This document shows, piece by piece, positions 1 to 8,774 of a stretch of 22,522 bases of DNA. The DNA lies in NCBI GenBank assembly GCA_947462865.1, contig CANHRW010000005.1, positions 1 to 22,522 of the forward strand, in the 5' to 3' direction. The notes beneath the pieces were generated by a model. The model made no database searches. It was not told the origin of the DNA and was given only the letters and a program-made list of their open reading frames with translations. The DNA comes from Bacteroidota bacterium. GTDB lineage: Bacteria > Bacteroidota > Bacteroidia > UKL13-3. The stretch's first letter is position 1. Each line of letters opens with the position of its first letter. Both the position numbers and the translations under genes were made by a program.

Positions 1-1213
1 AACTAAAAGCATTTTCTCCTGTTACATCCATTCCTGTAATTAATAAATGAATGTCATGAGTTCCCTCGTAGGTAATTACACTTTCTAAATTCATCATGTG
101 TCTCATAATAGAGTATTCTCCTGTAATACCCATTCCTCCTAACATTTGACGGGCTTCACGTGCTATAGAACATGCCATAGCAACATTGTTTCTTTTTGCC
201 ATTGAAATTTGAGCAGGTGTAGCTCTGCTATCATTCATCAATACACCCAATCTCCAGGTTAATAATTGGGCCTTGGTAATTTCTGTAATCATTTCAGCCA
301 ATTTCTTTTGTTGCAATTGAAAACCCGCAATAGGCTTTCCAAATTGGTTTCTTTCTTTGGCATATCTTAATGCAGTATCATAACAATCCAATGCAGCACC
401 AATGGCTCCCCAACTAATGCCATATCTTGCAGAGTTAAGGCAAGTCAAGGGTCCTTTTAAGCCTTCAACACCAGGTAATATATTTTCTATAGGAACTTTT
501 ACATCGTTAAATACCAATTCGCCAGTAGCACTGGCTCTTAAACTCCATTTGTTGTGTGTTTCAGGTGTAGTAAATCCTTCCATACCTCTTTCAACCACAA
601 TCCCTTTTATTTTACCAGATTCGTTTTTAGCCCAAACAACGGCAATATCAGCAAAAGGCGCATTGCTAATCCACATTTTTGCCCCATTTAAAATGACATG
701 TTTGCCATCTCCAGCATCTTTAAAATGGGTAACCATACCAGCAGGGTTTGAACCATGATCTGGTTCTGTCAAACCAAAACATCCCATCAATTCACCTGTT
801 GCTAATTTAGGCAGGTATTTGTGCTTTTGTTCTTCTGAACCAAATTTATAAATGGGGTACATGACCAAACTACCTTGAACAGATGCTGTAGAACGAATGC
901 CCGAATCACATCTTTCCAATTCCTGCATGATAATGCCGTAAGTAATGTAATCCATTCCACCGCAACCATAGGCTGCAGGCAACTGTGGGCCAAATGCACC
1001 CGCTTCTCCCAACCCTCTAATTAAGTGATGTGGAAATGCAGCCTTTTGAGCACAATCTTCAATAATTGGAGAGATTTCTTTTTTTACCCAATCCCTAACA
1101 GTATTTCTAATCAACAAATGTTCCTCAGTTAACAATTCGTCCATTAAATAATAGTCGTGATGTTGGTAAGCATCTTGCTTGTTGGCTTTGGTAAATGTAT
1201 TTTCTGTAGTCAT
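1..1213 (-). CDS. gcdH: Glutaryl-CoA dehydrogenase-type acyl-CoA dehydrogenase (3' end cut by window edge)
   Basis: An FAD-dependent acyl-CoA dehydrogenase. This family oxidises and decarboxylates glutaryl-CoA to crotonyl-CoA, passing electrons to ETF. I read 404 codons from the ATG at 1211-1213 to the left edge with no stop. The usual landmarks are present: FGLTEPDHGSNP (residues 146-157), a KWSLRASATGE stretch, and the C-terminal YEGTHDIH motif holding the expected catalytic base Glu383. Glu100, Arg107 and Ser111, in ELERCDSGIRSTAS, align with the glutarate-binding residues of human GCDH at a constant offset of 13, as does the catalytic Glu. That is why I prefer this over a generic short-chain acyl-CoA dehydrogenase. 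By comparison with GCDH only a few C-terminal residues lie outside the window. It is divergent from folB across an 88-bp gap. The substrate is inferred from homology. Confidence 0.86.
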   Translation of the reverse strand, partial: MTTENTFTKANKQDAYQHHDYYLMDELLTEEHLLIRNTVRDWVKKEISPIIEDCAQKAAFPHHLIRGLGEAGAFGPQLPAAYGCGGMDYITYGIIMQELERCDSGIRSTASVQGSLVMYPIYKFGSEEQKHKYLPKLATGELMGCFGLTEPDHGSNPAGMVTHFKDAGDGKHVILNGAKMWISNAPFADIAVVWAKNESGKIKGIVVERGMEGFTTPETHNKWSLRASATGELVFNDVKVPIENILPGVEGLKGPLTCLNSARYGISWGAIGAALDCYDTALRYAKERNQFGKPIAGFQLQQKKLAEMITEITKAQLLTWRLGVLMNDSRATPAQISMAKRNNVAMACSIAREARQMLGGMGITGEYSIMRHMMNLESVITYEGTHDIHLLITGMDVTGENAFS

Positions 1214-1269
1214 AAGAGTTGTTTTATAGTATGTCTTTGTGATTCATACTTTTTTTAATGGTACGAATT

Positions 1270-1277
1270 TAGCTTTT
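1270..1277 (+). promoter_or_regulatory. Possible folB promoter -7 element
   Basis: TAGCTTTT, one base off the Bacteroidota TAnnTTTG consensus, lies about 25 bp before the folB ATG, with a T-run near 1250 in the place of the -33 element. It is weak evidence on its own, but it supports the downstream start codon at 1302, because the longer frame would include this element. Confidence 0.35.
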
Positions 1278-1301
1278 TTGTGTAAGTTAAAAAGCATTCA
1301 A

Positions 1302-1661
1302 ATGAGATTGATTACAAAATTAAAAGACTTCCATTGCAAGGCATATCATGGTATATATGCACAAGAATTACAAAATGGGGGACCATTTATTGTAAATATT
1401 GAAGTAACTCAAAAATTTCAAGACCAAACTCCTTTGAACAATTTAGAACAATTGGTAAATTATGAATTGTTGTTAGCAATTACCAGAGAGCAAATGGCAA
1501 TCCCTAGACCATTAATAGAAACAGTAGCTCAATCCATTTTAGCTCAAATTAACAATCAATTTCAAGACTTGTTTCAAATAAAAGTAGAAATCATCAAAGT
1601 TGACCCTATGCAATTATTCGACAAGGCCAATGTAGCTGTTGAATTGATTCAAGAATGTTAA
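1302..1661 (+). CDS. folB: Dihydroneopterin aldolase (folate biosynthesis)
   Basis: FolB converts 7,8-dihydroneopterin to 6-hydroxymethyl-7,8-dihydropterin and glycolaldehyde in tetrahydrofolate synthesis; it is a cytosolic T-fold enzyme. I start it at the ATG at 1302, giving 119 residues, the usual family length. The longer frame from 1239 adds 21 residues (hydrophobic, unlike the family) that would cover the likely promoter. With this start the functional positions fall where the family has them: Glu22 in the HGIYAQE stretch, Tyr54 (VNYELL), Glu73 (LIETVAQ) and Lys99 (EIIKVDP). These match the substrate-binding and catalytic residues of characterised FolB enzymes nearly number for number. 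No other folate gene is adjacent. It is a single-gene unit ending at a strong hairpin shared with actF. Confidence 0.88.
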   Translation: MRLITKLKDFHCKAYHGIYAQELQNGGPFIVNIEVTQKFQDQTPLNNLEQLVNYELLLAITREQMAIPRPLIETVAQSILAQINNQFQDLFQIKVEIIKVDPMQLFDKANVAVELIQEC

Positions 1662-1681
1662 TTTGAAATTCAATTAAACAA

Positions 1682-1707
1682 AAAAGGCTACCATTTGGCA
1701 GCCTTTT
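1682..1707. terminator. Bidirectional terminator between folB and actF
   Basis: An 8-bp perfect stem, AAAAGGCT (1682-1689) with AGCCTTTT (1700-1707), has a 10-base loop whose inner CCA/TGG can pair further. It is flanked by T-rich tracts on both strands: TTTTATT to the right, and a run of six T on the minus strand to the left. It lies 20 bp after the folB stop and 21 bp after the actF stop, so it suits rho-independent termination of both convergent units. Confidence 0.8.
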
Positions 1708-1728
1708 ATTGTTCAATATTTGATTAGT

Positions 1729-3036
1729 TTATACACCTACGTCGTGTAATGCACTTTCCATGATGTATGGATGCTTGGTAGGGTATAAGTTAGCTTTGGT
1801 TAATGCTTTTAATGTCATCCATAAGAATAAACCTGCAAATAAACACAAGAAGCCAATTTCCATGATCCCAAAACCTTGGAAAGGAACTTTAATAATACCT
1901 CCCGGGTTTTCAGCAGTTGGAAGGGTAGCTAAATTCATACTGCCAGGCATAACCATTAAGTATACATCTAACCAATGTCCAAGTAACAAGGCTGCTCCAA
2001 CAATGTAACCAACTTTTCTGCTTCTTTTCCAATCTCTTCTCATAAAAATGAAGAATGGTACACAGAAATTCAATACCAATATAAAGAAGAACAAGAATTG
2101 GTAGCTACCAAACAATCTTTCTTTGTAGTATGCTACTTCTTCAGGAATATTTGCATACCAAATTAATAAAAACTGCGCGGTAAACATATAAGTCCAGAAT
2201 ACTGAGAATGCAAACATGAATTTACCTAAATCGTGTTGGTGCTCATCAGTTGCAATATTTAAAAGACCTTTGCTTCTTAAGTAATGTGTAAACAAATACA
2301 TAATGGTCAATGCACTAACCCAACCAGTGGCAAAATTATATATTGAGAATATGGTTGAATACCAATGTGCATCAATACTCATCATTTGATCCCATGAAAA
2401 CATAGAGAATGTAAAGCCAAAAATTACGGTAAAAGTTGCCGATAAAGCATAGGTTTTAGTGTAATTGGTCATTCCACCTTCTAAATCTTCTTTTCTAGAA
2501 TATTTGCGAAACATGTGCGCACAAAACATCCAAAATGACATAAATAATACCATTCTAACGTAAAAGAATGGTACATTTAAATACCAGCTTTTGCCAGCTA
2601 AAATTGCATCAAAATTGGCTGATTCTGGATTCATGATTCCTTCATGTGCCCAATGATATAATGTAGGCAAGGCAAATAAACTTACAATCACCAAAATAGG
2701 TCCACCAATTAAAGTGTATTCACTCATTGCTTCTGGAATTCTTCTTATAGCTACATACCAACCAGCATTTGCAATTTGTGAAATAGCAATGAATGCTGCA
2801 GCACAAATAGAAACGATGAAGAAGAAATAACCATTTACAAGTAAGTTACTCCATAAGCGTTTTTGAGTTAAATGATGCAAATCGTGCTCATTCAAACCTT
2901 CAATATGTGGATGGTAAGTAAAGTATCCGATTATGGCTAATAAAAATCCAACAATCATCAGACCGAAGGCCCATTTTTTATTACCTGAAGAAATTTCAAA
3001 TTTCTCTTCTTTAATATGAACTTCTGCGTGTTCCAT
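1729..3036 (-). CDS. actF: Alternative complex III subunit ActF (quinol-binding NrfD-like membrane protein 2)
   Basis: ActF is one of two paralogous NrfD/PsrC-like integral membrane subunits of the quinol:cytochrome c oxidoreductase ACIII. The 435-residue protein starts with about 23 hydrophilic residues. About ten hydrophobic helices follow, the first near residues 24-43 and the last near 395-420, with charged loops between them. The size and ten-helix layout match ActF, and it is the last gene of the standard actABCDEF order, 21 bp after actE. Membrane residues such as Asp in the SWDQMM and GHWLDVYL segments could serve quinol binding or proton transfer; that role is inferred, not read from the sequence. 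The gene ends at the hairpin shared with folB, which therefore closes the operon. No oxidase gene follows. Confidence 0.93.
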   Translation of the reverse strand: MEHAEVHIKEEKFEISSGNKKWAFGLMIVGFLLAIIGYFTYHPHIEGLNEHDLHHLTQKRLWSNLLVNGYFFFIVSICAAAFIAISQIANAGWYVAIRRIPEAMSEYTLIGGPILVIVSLFALPTLYHWAHEGIMNPESANFDAILAGKSWYLNVPFFYVRMVLFMSFWMFCAHMFRKYSRKEDLEGGMTNYTKTYALSATFTVIFGFTFSMFSWDQMMSIDAHWYSTIFSIYNFATGWVSALTIMYLFTHYLRSKGLLNIATDEHQHDLGKFMFAFSVFWTYMFTAQFLLIWYANIPEEVAYYKERLFGSYQFLFFFILVLNFCVPFFIFMRRDWKRSRKVGYIVGAALLLGHWLDVYLMVMPGSMNLATLPTAENPGGIIKVPFQGFGIMEIGFLCLFAGLFLWMTLKALTKANLYPTKHPYIMESALHDVGV

Positions 3037-3057
3037 TTTCTTTTTTTTACTGATTCG

Positions 3058-3681
3058 TTATTTAGATGCTGTAGCTGATGTGGTTGCTCCTTTGTATGGT
3101 CCACTGACAGACCTGATGTAATGAACAACTTTCCAAATTTGCTTAGGGGTTAAAACAGTACCATAAGCACCCATTAAATTCTTACCATAACGGATTGAAT
3201 AAAACAGTTTACCATCGGGTGTAGTTTTAATTCTGTCTGAATTGTAACTTGGAGGAGGAGGGAATTTTCCAGCTGCTACAATGCTTCCATCGCCCAAACC
3301 ATTGTCTCCATGGCAAGGAGTACAATTGATATTGTATAAAGTATTCCCTTCAGCCAATACAGATTTACTGAATGGTATTGGATTCTTTAAACTTGCTGAT
3401 GCTTCATAAGAAGCATTACTTACAGTGAATTCATATTTTGCAAAATCAGATTGACCTCTAGCCACGGTATTTTTAACAGGCTCACGCATGTTCATACCAT
3501 GAGCATTGATGGTATTGGGTTCATCTGCTTTTTGAGATAATGGTTCGTATCCAAAACCATGATACATGTTAGGAGCATATTCGTAACCTGGATTGTCTCC
3601 ACCAGAACTGCATGAACTGAAAACAGTCAGTGCAATTGCTGAAGCCACTACACCTCTGAATATATTTTTAACGTTAAACAT
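3058..3681 (-). CDS. actE: Alternative complex III subunit ActE (monoheme cytochrome c lipoprotein)
   Basis: ActE is the monoheme c-type cytochrome of ACIII, on the periplasmic face, where it can pass electrons towards cytochrome c or an oxidase. It has an export signal ending in FSSC with Cys24 as the likely lipidated residue; Phe at -3 makes the lipobox imperfect. One heme motif, CTPCH, lies at residues 120-124 and is followed by HGDNGLGDG. Met170 in GKNLMGAYG is the probable sixth iron ligand. The length, 207 residues, is usual. About 90 residues of low-complexity linker precede the heme domain. Its ATG overlaps the actD stop by one base (TAATG), which implies translational coupling. A proline run, FPPPP, near 140-144 sits in the heme domain. 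Confidence 0.93.
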   Translation of the reverse strand: MFNVKNIFRGVVASAIALTVFSSCSSGGDNPGYEYAPNMYHGFGYEPLSQKADEPNTINAHGMNMREPVKNTVARGQSDFAKYEFTVSNASYEASASLKNPIPFSKSVLAEGNTLYNINCTPCHGDNGLGDGSIVAAGKFPPPPSYNSDRIKTTPDGKLFYSIRYGKNLMGAYGTVLTPKQIWKVVHYIRSVSGPYKGATTSATASK

Positions 3682-4205
3682 TAGTCTTTGATCCTTTCTC
3701 TAACTTCTAAAGCTCCGTTTTCAACCAAAATTTGGTTCAAAGCTTGAATGTCAGTTTTATTTTCTTGAATTTGAACAGATACCACAAATAAATCATCCGT
3801 AACTCTTGGGTCGATAATATCTGCATTTTTACCCCAAAACATTCTATTTACAATGAAAAAGCAGGTTACCATTCCAAATGCTGTGAATAAAATACTCAAT
3901 TCAAAAGTAATTGGAATATAGGTTGGGATATGCAAATTTGGTTTGCCTCCAATAATCATTGGCCAATCAATTTTTGATACGTAAACTTGGAAAGTTACAG
4001 CCAAAGTTAAACCAGTCATTGCAAATAAGAATGCAGCTACTGTTAAGTTTGATCTTTTGATTCCTAGTAAACGATCCATTCCGTGAATGGCAAATGGTGA
4101 ATAGACATCATCAACCTTGTAACCTTTGTTGATTAGTTTTTTGGTTGTTGAATAAATCTTATCTGGGTTGTCATAAACCCCTAAAATATATTTATTAGTT
4201 TGCAT
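3681..4205 (-). CDS. actD: Alternative complex III subunit ActD (DUF3341 membrane protein)
   Basis: ActD is a small membrane subunit of ACIII without redox cofactors (DUF3341 family). The 174 residues comprise a soluble N-terminal region with MQTNKYILGVYDNPDKI, two transmembrane helices at about 54-76 and 96-120, and a soluble C-terminal tail of about 50 residues that resembles the N-terminal fold. The NPDKI and VDDVYSPFAIHGMD stretches are typical of the family. It overlaps the end of actC by 11 bp and shares one base with the start of actE, so it is tightly coupled on both sides. Its role is thought to be structural, supporting the ActC/ActF membrane core. Identification rests on both sequence and operon position. 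Confidence 0.92.
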   Translation of the reverse strand: MQTNKYILGVYDNPDKIYSTTKKLINKGYKVDDVYSPFAIHGMDRLLGIKRSNLTVAAFLFAMTGLTLAVTFQVYVSKIDWPMIIGGKPNLHIPTYIPITFELSILFTAFGMVTCFFIVNRMFWGKNADIIDPRVTDDLFVVSVQIQENKTDIQALNQILVENGALEVRERIKD

Positions 4206-5589
4206 GGTTTTCTCCTTTCACATGGTTGTGTCCATGGTCGTCATGGTGGGTAGGAATGATACTTTTTACTTCAGCCATATTAATTGTAGGTAAAAACTTA
4301 CAGAACAAGAAGTATAAGAAGAAGAACAAACCAAATGAGCCAATTAATATACTCACCTCTGTAATGGTAGGTGTATACATTGCCCAGCTCGATGGTAAAA
4401 AGTCTCTGTGTAATGAAGTAACGATAATTACGAAACGTTCAAACCACATACCTATGTTTACAATAATTGACATGATAAAGATGAACCAAGGAGTAGTTCT
4501 TGCCCACTTGAACCAAAATACTTGAGGTGCAACTAGGTTACAGGTCATCATAGTCCAATAAGCCCACCAGTATGGTCCGAAAGCTCTGTTTAAAAATGCA
4601 TATTGTTCATATTCAACACCAGAATATGCAGCAACAAAGAATTCAGTGATATAAGCCATACCAACCATTGTACCTGTTACCATTACAATTTTTGTCATAG
4701 CGTCTAAATGAGCCTCAGTAATATAATCTTTATAGTTCATTACCTCACGGGCAATGATTAACAAGGTTAATACCATTCCAAAACCAGAGAAAATCGCACC
4801 TGCAACAAAGTAAGGAGGGAAGATGGTAGTGTGCCACCCTGGAACCAATGAGGTTGCAAAGTCCATAGATACAATTGAGTGAACTGACAATACAAGTGGC
4901 GTTGAAATACCAGCTAAAATTAAGCTAATCACTTCATATCTGTGCCAAGTTTTGGTTGAACCATTCCAACCCATTGCAAAAAATCCATACCAGAATTTTC
5001 TAGCTTTTGATACAGCTCTATCTCTTACTGTAGCAATATCAGGAATTAATCCAATATACCAGAATACCAATGAAACTGAAAAATAAGTTGAGATTGCAAA
5101 TACGTCCCAAACCAATGGTGAATTAAAGTTAACCCATAATGTACCAAATGCATTTGGAAGTGGAATTGGCCAATAAGCAACCCAAGGTCTTCCCATGTGT
5201 GATAAAATGAATGATGCTGCACAAATTACAGCAAAGATGGTCATTGCTTCTGCCGATCTGTTGATAGACATACGCCATTTCTGACGGAACAATAACAATA
5301 CAGCGGAAATCAAAGTTCCGGCATGACCAATACCTACCCAAAATACGAAGTTGGTAATATCAAATGCCCATCCAACAGTTTTGTTTAAGCCCCAGGCCCC
5401 TAACCCTACAAATACTGTGTAGGTAGTGGCGCCAATCCAAAGGGCTAAAACCAAAGTTGAAATGCTAAATCCAATCCACCAACTTTTTGATGGTGCGTTT
5501 TCTAGTGGTCTTGTTACATCACGTGTTACATCACGGTATGTTTTGCCACCGGTTACTAATTGGTCTCTAATTGGTGATTCGTATGACAT
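4195..5589 (-). CDS. actC: Alternative complex III subunit ActC (quinol-binding NrfD-like membrane protein 1)
   Basis: ActC is the first NrfD/PsrC-like membrane subunit of ACIII, thought to hold the quinol oxidation site beside the iron-sulfur subunit ActB. Its 464 residues contain about ten transmembrane helices, the first near 36-66. Stretches recognisable from the family include FWVGIGHAGTLISAVLLLF, ILSHMGRPW, HSIVSMDFA and a conserved NIGMWFERFVII helix. The C-terminal tail is histidine-rich (HHDDHGHNH followed by two more His-containing turns). That tail overlaps the actD start by 11 bp. The gap to actB is 20 bp. The protein is longer than ActF mainly because of its extended N-terminus and the His-rich tail. 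Confidence 0.94.
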   Translation of the reverse strand: MSYESPIRDQLVTGGKTYRDVTRDVTRPLENAPSKSWWIGFSISTLVLALWIGATTYTVFVGLGAWGLNKTVGWAFDITNFVFWVGIGHAGTLISAVLLLFRQKWRMSINRSAEAMTIFAVICAASFILSHMGRPWVAYWPIPLPNAFGTLWVNFNSPLVWDVFAISTYFSVSLVFWYIGLIPDIATVRDRAVSKARKFWYGFFAMGWNGSTKTWHRYEVISLILAGISTPLVLSVHSIVSMDFATSLVPGWHTTIFPPYFVAGAIFSGFGMVLTLLIIAREVMNYKDYITEAHLDAMTKIVMVTGTMVGMAYITEFFVAAYSGVEYEQYAFLNRAFGPYWWAYWTMMTCNLVAPQVFWFKWARTTPWFIFIMSIIVNIGMWFERFVIIVTSLHRDFLPSSWAMYTPTITEVSILIGSFGLFFFLYFLFCKFLPTINMAEVKSIIPTHHDDHGHNHVKGENHAN

Positions 5590-5609
5590 GTGCTAATGCA
5601 GTTTTCTGA

Positions 5610-8600
5610 TTATGATTTTGATTCTGAATGTTGATGTGACTCTTGAGTAGCTTCTTTTTTGTGATTACCAGCATGGTGTTCTTCTGCAACCAAATTTTCA
5701 TCTACATTTCTAATTTTGGTTAAATAAGTAACAGATGGTTGAACATTGTATTCATCTAATAAGAAGAAACCTCTTTCATTTTTAAAATGTTTAGCAACAT
5801 TGCTTTCTGGATCGTGGATGTCTCCAAAAACAATGGCATCTGCAGGACAGGTTTGTTGACAAGCTGTTTTCACATCTCCATCTTTAATGGTTCTGTTTTC
5901 TAATTTAGCTGTTAATTTACCAGCTTGAATTCTTTGAACACAGAAAGAACATTTTTCCATTACCCCTCTAGACCTTACGGTAACATCAGGGTTAATGACC
6001 ATTCTTCCAAGATCGTTGTTGAAATTGAAATCAAATTGGTCGTTTTCGCGGTATTTGAACCAGTTGAAACGACGCACTTTGTAAGGACAGTTGTTTGCGC
6101 AATAACGGGTACCTACACAACGGTTATATGCCATGTGGTTTAAGCCTTCACTGCTATGAACAGTAGCCAATACAGGACAAACGGTTTCACAAGGTGCATG
6201 TCCGCAATGTTGGCACATCAATGGTTGGTGTACAACACTTACATTTTCAAAATCAACACCTGTTTCTGGATTGTTGTATTCTTTCTCTTTGCTTATGTTG
6301 TTATTTTCTTTGTTTCTGAAACGGTAGTAGCGGTCAATTCTGATCCAATGCATTTCTCTACGCTTCAATACCTCTGCTCTTCCAACAACTGGAACGTTGT
6401 TTTCGGCATTACAAGCAACTACACAAGCTCCACAACCAGTACATTTGTTTAAATCTACAGCCATAGTCCATTTGTGTCCTTTGCTGTCGTGCTCACCCCA
6501 TAAGGTTAATAAGTTGCCATTTTCTTTTAAAATAGCGTGGTGGTCATGGTTACCCGCTTTGGCATCTTTTAAATATTCATTCAAAGATGCTTCTTTAATC
6601 AAAGCTCTTCCTTCAATGGTATGGTGAGTTTGGGTTTGAGCCAACTCATAGTTCCCCTCAGCTTTTTCAATTGTGATTGAAGCGTTGCTGAATTGAACTG
6701 ATTTATTCATGAATGCAGCCAATTGGTAAACATTTTTACCAACATTTTTTGCAACTCTACCTCCAGATGTACGTCCATAACCTACTGCAATTGCAATAGT
6801 ATTATTAGGTTGTCCTGGTTGAACCAATACTGGAATAGATTCGATTTTACCAGCTTTAGAACTGATATGAACCAAGTCGCCATCTTTTACACCTATTGAA
6901 TCAGCAGTTGCCTTGCTAATATTGGCATAGTTGTCCCAAGTTACTTTACTAATTGGATCTGGTAATTCTTGTAGCCAAGGATTATTTGCATGTGAACCAT
7001 CTCTTACCCCAACTTTTGCATAAAGTCTAACTTCTAAGTTGGTTTTTGAAGCGGTGTACAAACTGTAAGCAGTATTTACTGTTGAACTCAAATCTAGATT
7101 AGCTTTTGCAGCTGTAGCTGTTTTAGCTGGTAACATGTAAAATCCATCATGTAAGCTCTTAATCCATGCATCTTCAAAACCAGCTTCGTTACTCAATACA
7201 CCTTTCCAAGTAGAACGGATATAATCGTAATAAGCAGTATTGTTATCTGCCCATCTCAATAAACTTTCTTCCATTTGTCTGGTATTGAAAACAGGAGAGA
7301 TGGTTGGTTGAGTCAATGCAAAATAACCAGCTTTAGGCTCGTTGTCATTCCAAGATTCCAAGAAATGATTTGCTGGAACATGGTATTTACACAATTCAGA
7401 TGTTTCGTCTAAACTGCTATTAGCGCTAATGGTTGTTTGGGCTTTTTTAATTCCTTCAACCAATTTAGTTGAATTGTAGTAGGCATATACTGGATTTACA
7501 TCCCAGAAAATAACAGTATCTACTGAACCTGAATTCAAATCATTCACCAAAGTTTCAAAAGCAGCATCGTTACTGTAATGTTGGTTACTGTAATTTTCTA
7601 AATCAACAGTAGAACCAATATTATTTAACAAACTGTTAATTGCATTTACCAATAATTGATGGTCTAAATTGTTAGATCCAGAAACAACCAATGAAGCTCC
7701 TTTAGCTGCCCATAATTCTTTGGCAGTAATTTCAATCATGTTCAAAGGCAATTCTACAGTTGGCATGTTGCCCAATGAAGGAGCTCCAGCTAAACCAGCT
7801 ATTTTGTTGTATAAACTGATCAAATAAACACCTTCAGAAGATGGTTTAATTGGATAGCGCACATCAGCATTAGAACCAGTCAAAGAAAGGTGAGATTCAA
7901 ACTGATAATGACGGCTCATTCCTTTTTTCTCTGGAGTTCTGTTTGAAGACCATTGTTTGGTGTATTCGGTAGGAGAGATCCATGTACCTAAGAAATCTGC
8001 ACCAAAAGAAACGATCACTTTAGCCAAATCAAAACGGTACCCTGGAATTACATTTTTACCAAACGCAATTTTGTTAGATTCAGCAATAGCACCCAATGAA
8101 AAAGCTTCAAATTGGATGTGTTGGGTAGAAGGGTATTTTGCGGTGAATTCAGCAATGGCTTTTTTTCCAGATGGGCTGTTGGTGGTTTTGGTAACTAAAC
8201 GTATGTTTTTAGCGGAACTCAATGCTTTTTTAATTTCAGCATCTATCGCTTCCCAAGTAGATTCAGCACCAGCAATTTGTGGGGAATGGAATCTATCGTT
8301 GTCATATAAACCTAATAAAGCACCTTGACCAGTAGCACAAACTGCTCCTTTAAAAACAGGAGAATCGTTGTTACCTTCAATTTTAATGGGTCTACCTTCT
8401 CTGGTTTTAACTAAAATACTGCAGTTTGCAGCACAAGCGTTACAAGTACTTGCATAGTAATTTGGTATGCCTGGGGTGATGTTCTCAGGTTTTACAATGT
8501 AAGGAATTGCATTTTTAATAGGAGTCTTGTTACAAGCTGCTAATGCAACAGCAGAGATTCCAAATCCAAAATATTTTAAAAAGTCACGTCTGTTGGCATT

Positions 8601-8735
8601 TAAACCGCCATCTTCTTCTGAAAAAACATCATCTAAAGGAATTCCTTCTGCAAATTCATTTCTTTTATGCTGTAAAAACTGAGGATCCTTATTTAACTCC
8701 TCAATACCTTTCCAGTAATTATTTTTATTTTCCAT
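5610..8735 (-). CDS. actB: Alternative complex III subunit ActB (MopB-like plus iron-sulfur fusion, Tat-exported)
   Basis: ActB conducts electrons from the quinol site to the hemes through a chain of iron-sulfur clusters. Residues 1-68 form the variant Tat leader of this family: a long n-region (NNYWKGIEELNKDPQF), RRDFLK at 49-54, then a lipobox LAAC with Cys68. A molybdopterin-oxidoreductase-like region follows (about 90-740), with C98, C101, C105 and C133 in the spacing of the MopB N-terminal 4Fe-4S motif. The C-terminal ferredoxin-like domain has C765/768/771/775, C841/844/849/853, C873-x5-C879-x3-C883 with Thr876 replacing a cysteine, and C929/932/959/963. This fits the three [4Fe-4S] and one [3Fe-4S] clusters known for ActB, the [3Fe-4S] being explained by Thr876. 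The tail is histidine-rich. At 1041 residues it is full length. Confidence 0.95.
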   Translation of the reverse strand: MENKNNYWKGIEELNKDPQFLQHKRNEFAEGIPLDDVFSEEDGGLNANRRDFLKYFGFGISAVALAACNKTPIKNAIPYIVKPENITPGIPNYYASTCNACAANCSILVKTREGRPIKIEGNNDSPVFKGAVCATGQGALLGLYDNDRFHSPQIAGAESTWEAIDAEIKKALSSAKNIRLVTKTTNSPSGKKAIAEFTAKYPSTQHIQFEAFSLGAIAESNKIAFGKNVIPGYRFDLAKVIVSFGADFLGTWISPTEYTKQWSSNRTPEKKGMSRHYQFESHLSLTGSNADVRYPIKPSSEGVYLISLYNKIAGLAGAPSLGNMPTVELPLNMIEITAKELWAAKGASLVVSGSNNLDHQLLVNAINSLLNNIGSTVDLENYSNQHYSNDAAFETLVNDLNSGSVDTVIFWDVNPVYAYYNSTKLVEGIKKAQTTISANSSLDETSELCKYHVPANHFLESWNDNEPKAGYFALTQPTISPVFNTRQMEESLLRWADNNTAYYDYIRSTWKGVLSNEAGFEDAWIKSLHDGFYMLPAKTATAAKANLDLSSTVNTAYSLYTASKTNLEVRLYAKVGVRDGSHANNPWLQELPDPISKVTWDNYANISKATADSIGVKDGDLVHISSKAGKIESIPVLVQPGQPNNTIAIAVGYGRTSGGRVAKNVGKNVYQLAAFMNKSVQFSNASITIEKAEGNYELAQTQTHHTIEGRALIKEASLNEYLKDAKAGNHDHHAILKENGNLLTLWGEHDSKGHKWTMAVDLNKCTGCGACVVACNAENNVPVVGRAEVLKRREMHWIRIDRYYRFRNKENNNISKEKEYNNPETGVDFENVSVVHQPLMCQHCGHAPCETVCPVLATVHSSEGLNHMAYNRCVGTRYCANNCPYKVRRFNWFKYRENDQFDFNFNNDLGRMVINPDVTVRSRGVMEKCSFCVQRIQAGKLTAKLENRTIKDGDVKTACQQTCPADAIVFGDIHDPESNVAKHFKNERGFFLLDEYNVQPSVTYLTKIRNVDENLVAEEHHAGNHKKEATQESHQHSESKS

Positions 8736-8774
8736 TGAAATTAATTTTCGTTTTAAATTGGTCTATGAAACTGA

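Noticed and set aside
402..758. 118-residue plus-strand ORF opposite the glutaryl-CoA dehydrogenase gene
   Set aside because: The minus strand encodes an unbroken conserved dehydrogenase here; the plus-strand product resembles no family I know.
1239..1301. Extended folB N-terminus from the ATG at 1239
   Set aside because: It adds 21 residues absent from the family and covers the likely promoter; the start at 1302 puts all four functional residues at their usual numbers.
5610..8735. ActB as a functional molybdenum oxidoreductase
   Set aside because: Tat leader, fusion with the ferredoxin-like domain and operon place are all those of ActB, which is known to lack the molybdenum cofactor; I see nothing that argues for catalysis here.
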